A stretch of DNA of 64,000 nt from Pontibacter sp. G13 (lineage in GTDB: Bacteria; Bacteroidota; Bacteroidia; J057): positions 248,001 through 312,000 of the forward strand of contig NZ_CP134696.1 in the NCBI RefSeq assembly GCF_031851795.1, in the 5' to 3' direction. Within the stretch, counting starts at the first letter, position 1. Every line of letters starts with the position of its first letter. Shown here one piece after another: positions 63,204 through 64,000 of this stretch. The notes under the pieces were generated by a model, which had not been told where the DNA came from, did not search any database, and saw only the letters and a list, made by a program, of their open reading frames with translations. The position numbers were made by a program, and so were the translations under genes.

Positions 63204-63668
63204 ATGAACCCATTTGAACAAACCGCCTTCAGGTTGATTGGCCTGACACTCGAAGGAAAAACCACCAATCAAGACAATCAATCCGCTGTAGACTGCGGAA
63301 ACCTCTGGCAGCGTTTTGAACAAGCGCAGATCTTCAGCCAGATCCCCAACAAACTCAACGATGCGATATTGGCCGTGTACTACGACTATGATGGGGATGA
63401 AACACAGCCATTCTCATATATGATAGGCTGTCAGGTATCCGATGAGGCGCTTGTTCCCGAAGGTTTGAACGAGCTCAAGATTCCTGCTCAAACCTACCAG
63501 AAGGTTGAAGCGAAAGGTGCGCTGCCCGCTTGCATTGGTGCAGCATGGGTTGGAATTTGGAATTCCCAGCCAGATCGCGCGTTTGGATATGACTTTGAGG
63601 TCTATGACGAGCGCAGCAAGGATTGGAGCCAAGCCGAGGTGGATATTTTCCTCTCGATGCATGCCTAG
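63204..63668 (+). CDS. GyrI-like small-molecule-binding (AraC effector-binding) domain protein
   Basis: The ATG at 63204 (MNPFEQTAFRLIGLTLEG) is preferred; a TTG at 63141 lies further up in frame. The product of 154 residues shows the GyrI-like fold: FRLIGLTLEGKTTNQ, AVDCGNLWQRFEQAQIFSQI, ILAVYYDYDGDETQPFSYMI, then GCQVS and IPAQTYQKVEAKG. The Glu after VE-KG and the Trp near GAAWVGIWN line the ligand pocket in the family. It stands alone, without a DNA-binding domain, so it may bind or break down a toxic compound, or act with the HxlR protein 107 bases upstream. The ligand is unknown. Confidence 0.85.
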   Translation: MNPFEQTAFRLIGLTLEGKTTNQDNQSAVDCGNLWQRFEQAQIFSQIPNKLNDAILAVYYDYDGDETQPFSYMIGCQVSDEALVPEGLNELKIPAQTYQKVEAKGALPACIGAAWVGIWNSQPDRAFGYDFEVYDERSKDWSQAEVDIFLSMHA

Positions 63669-63690
63669 AAATGGTTTTATTCCACTTGGA

Positions 63691-63727
63691 CCCGAGCTTC
63701 TTCGATTGAAAGAAGCTCGGGTTTCCT
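63691..63727 (+). terminator. Rho-independent terminator
   Basis: CCCGAGCTTCTT pairs perfectly with AAGAAGCTCGGG around CGATTGA, followed by TTTCC. It ends the GyrI-like gene. Confidence 0.85.
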
Positions 63728-63840
63728 GTATGTGGTAGACGATCCTTCAGGTTTTCCAACCCATCTGAGAAATCCGAGTTTTTGGGCATTCCTATGACTG
63801 ACATTATCCATAGATTGCCTAGACTAACCCCCTCTCACTC

Positions 63841-64000
63841 ATGCATCAAAAAGTCTCCTTTCGAAGGTTTTTCCTACTGGTCCTCCTCTTGCTGGCCATT
63901 CCTGTGGTTCATGCACAAGACTGGACACGGCGACACCAATTTGCCAAGACTTATTTTGGGCTGAGTACGTTCGTAGCTCCCAATTGGAGTGATGGGCCCT
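63841..64000 (+). CDS. Secreted protein, N-terminal fragment (cut by window edge)
   Basis: An ATG at 63841 opens a frame that runs to the end of the window. The first 26 residues are a signal peptide (MHQKVSFRRFFLLVLLLLAI, then PVVHAQ), followed by DWTRRHQFAKTYFGLSTFV. About 53 codons are visible. The mature start resembles small outer-membrane beta-barrel proteins, but that is a guess. A shorter overlapping frame starting at 63782 has no such features. Confidence 0.65.
   Translation, partial: MHQKVSFRRFFLLVLLLLAIPVVHAQDWTRRHQFAKTYFGLSTFVAPNWSDGP

Noticed and set aside
1-64000. tRNA, rRNA, transposase or integrase genes
   Set aside because: None recognised on either strand; the repeats here are not accompanied by a mobility gene in the window.

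Overview
The window looks like a chromosomal segment of a marine, polysaccharide-degrading member of the Bacteroidota. The support is the many lipoprotein signal peptides, C-terminal Por/type IX secretion tails (YPNP motifs), a TPR-transmembrane-HTH regulator typical of the phylum, and a large set of red-algal galactan enzymes. Moderate GC content and T9SS tails would fit Saprospiria (Lewinella-like), but that placement is an inference.

Layout. 1-5700: small minus-strand secreted or membrane proteins, a putative zincin and a GH29 lipoprotein. 5937-9634: a plus-strand operon of DUF3604 protein, membrane-anchored peptidyl-prolyl isomerase and HupE/UreJ protein. 9656-12051: a secreted protein and a GH2-like lipoprotein. 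12701-16441: a large secreted GH86 agarase/porphyranase with CBM6 modules. 16740-26341: minus-strand genes (two GH29, GNAT, DUF1801, DUF5519, SRPBCC, ATP-grasp, LA_2272 repeat protein, polysaccharide deacetylase). 26600-28165 and 39297-40554: two islands of intergenic repeats. 28562-37498: a five-gene minus-strand operon (sulfatase, GH28-like, sulfatase, GH29, Asp-box propeller), divergent from a TPR-HTH regulator at 37689. 40583-44384: lipoproteins and unknowns. 44527-55683: the agar locus. 55978-64000: a vanadium-haloperoxidase-like FG-GAP fusion, a T9SS protein, DinB, HxlR, a GyrI-like protein and a truncated secreted protein.

How the genes work together. In the agar locus, T9SS-secreted GH86 enzymes would cut agar or porphyran outside the cell and a GH50 lipoprotein would trim the products. 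A GH117 without a signal peptide would split neoagarobiose into D-galactose and 3,6-anhydro-L-galactose (AHG). Four enzymes in the same operon then match the oxidative AHG route: AHG dehydrogenase (ALDH family), anhydrogalactonate cycloisomerase (enolase superfamily), and a dehydrogenase/SDR reductase pair that could convert 2-keto-3-deoxy-L-galactonate to 2-keto-3-deoxy-D-gluconate. No SusC/SusD pair, transporter, KDG kinase or aldolase is present in the window.

The least explained content is the repeat islands. Several apparently different modules (114-bp tandem, 398-bp tandem, isolated copies) all carry hairpins with the same layout: GTCAT, a variable stem arm, a loop, the complementary arm, then ATCT. 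The arms differ between modules but remain complementary, which suggests a conserved fold. A separate ~165-bp element occurs four times, and a palindrome with a CTTGT loop occurs twice. No tRNA, rRNA, CRISPR array or transposase gene was recognised.
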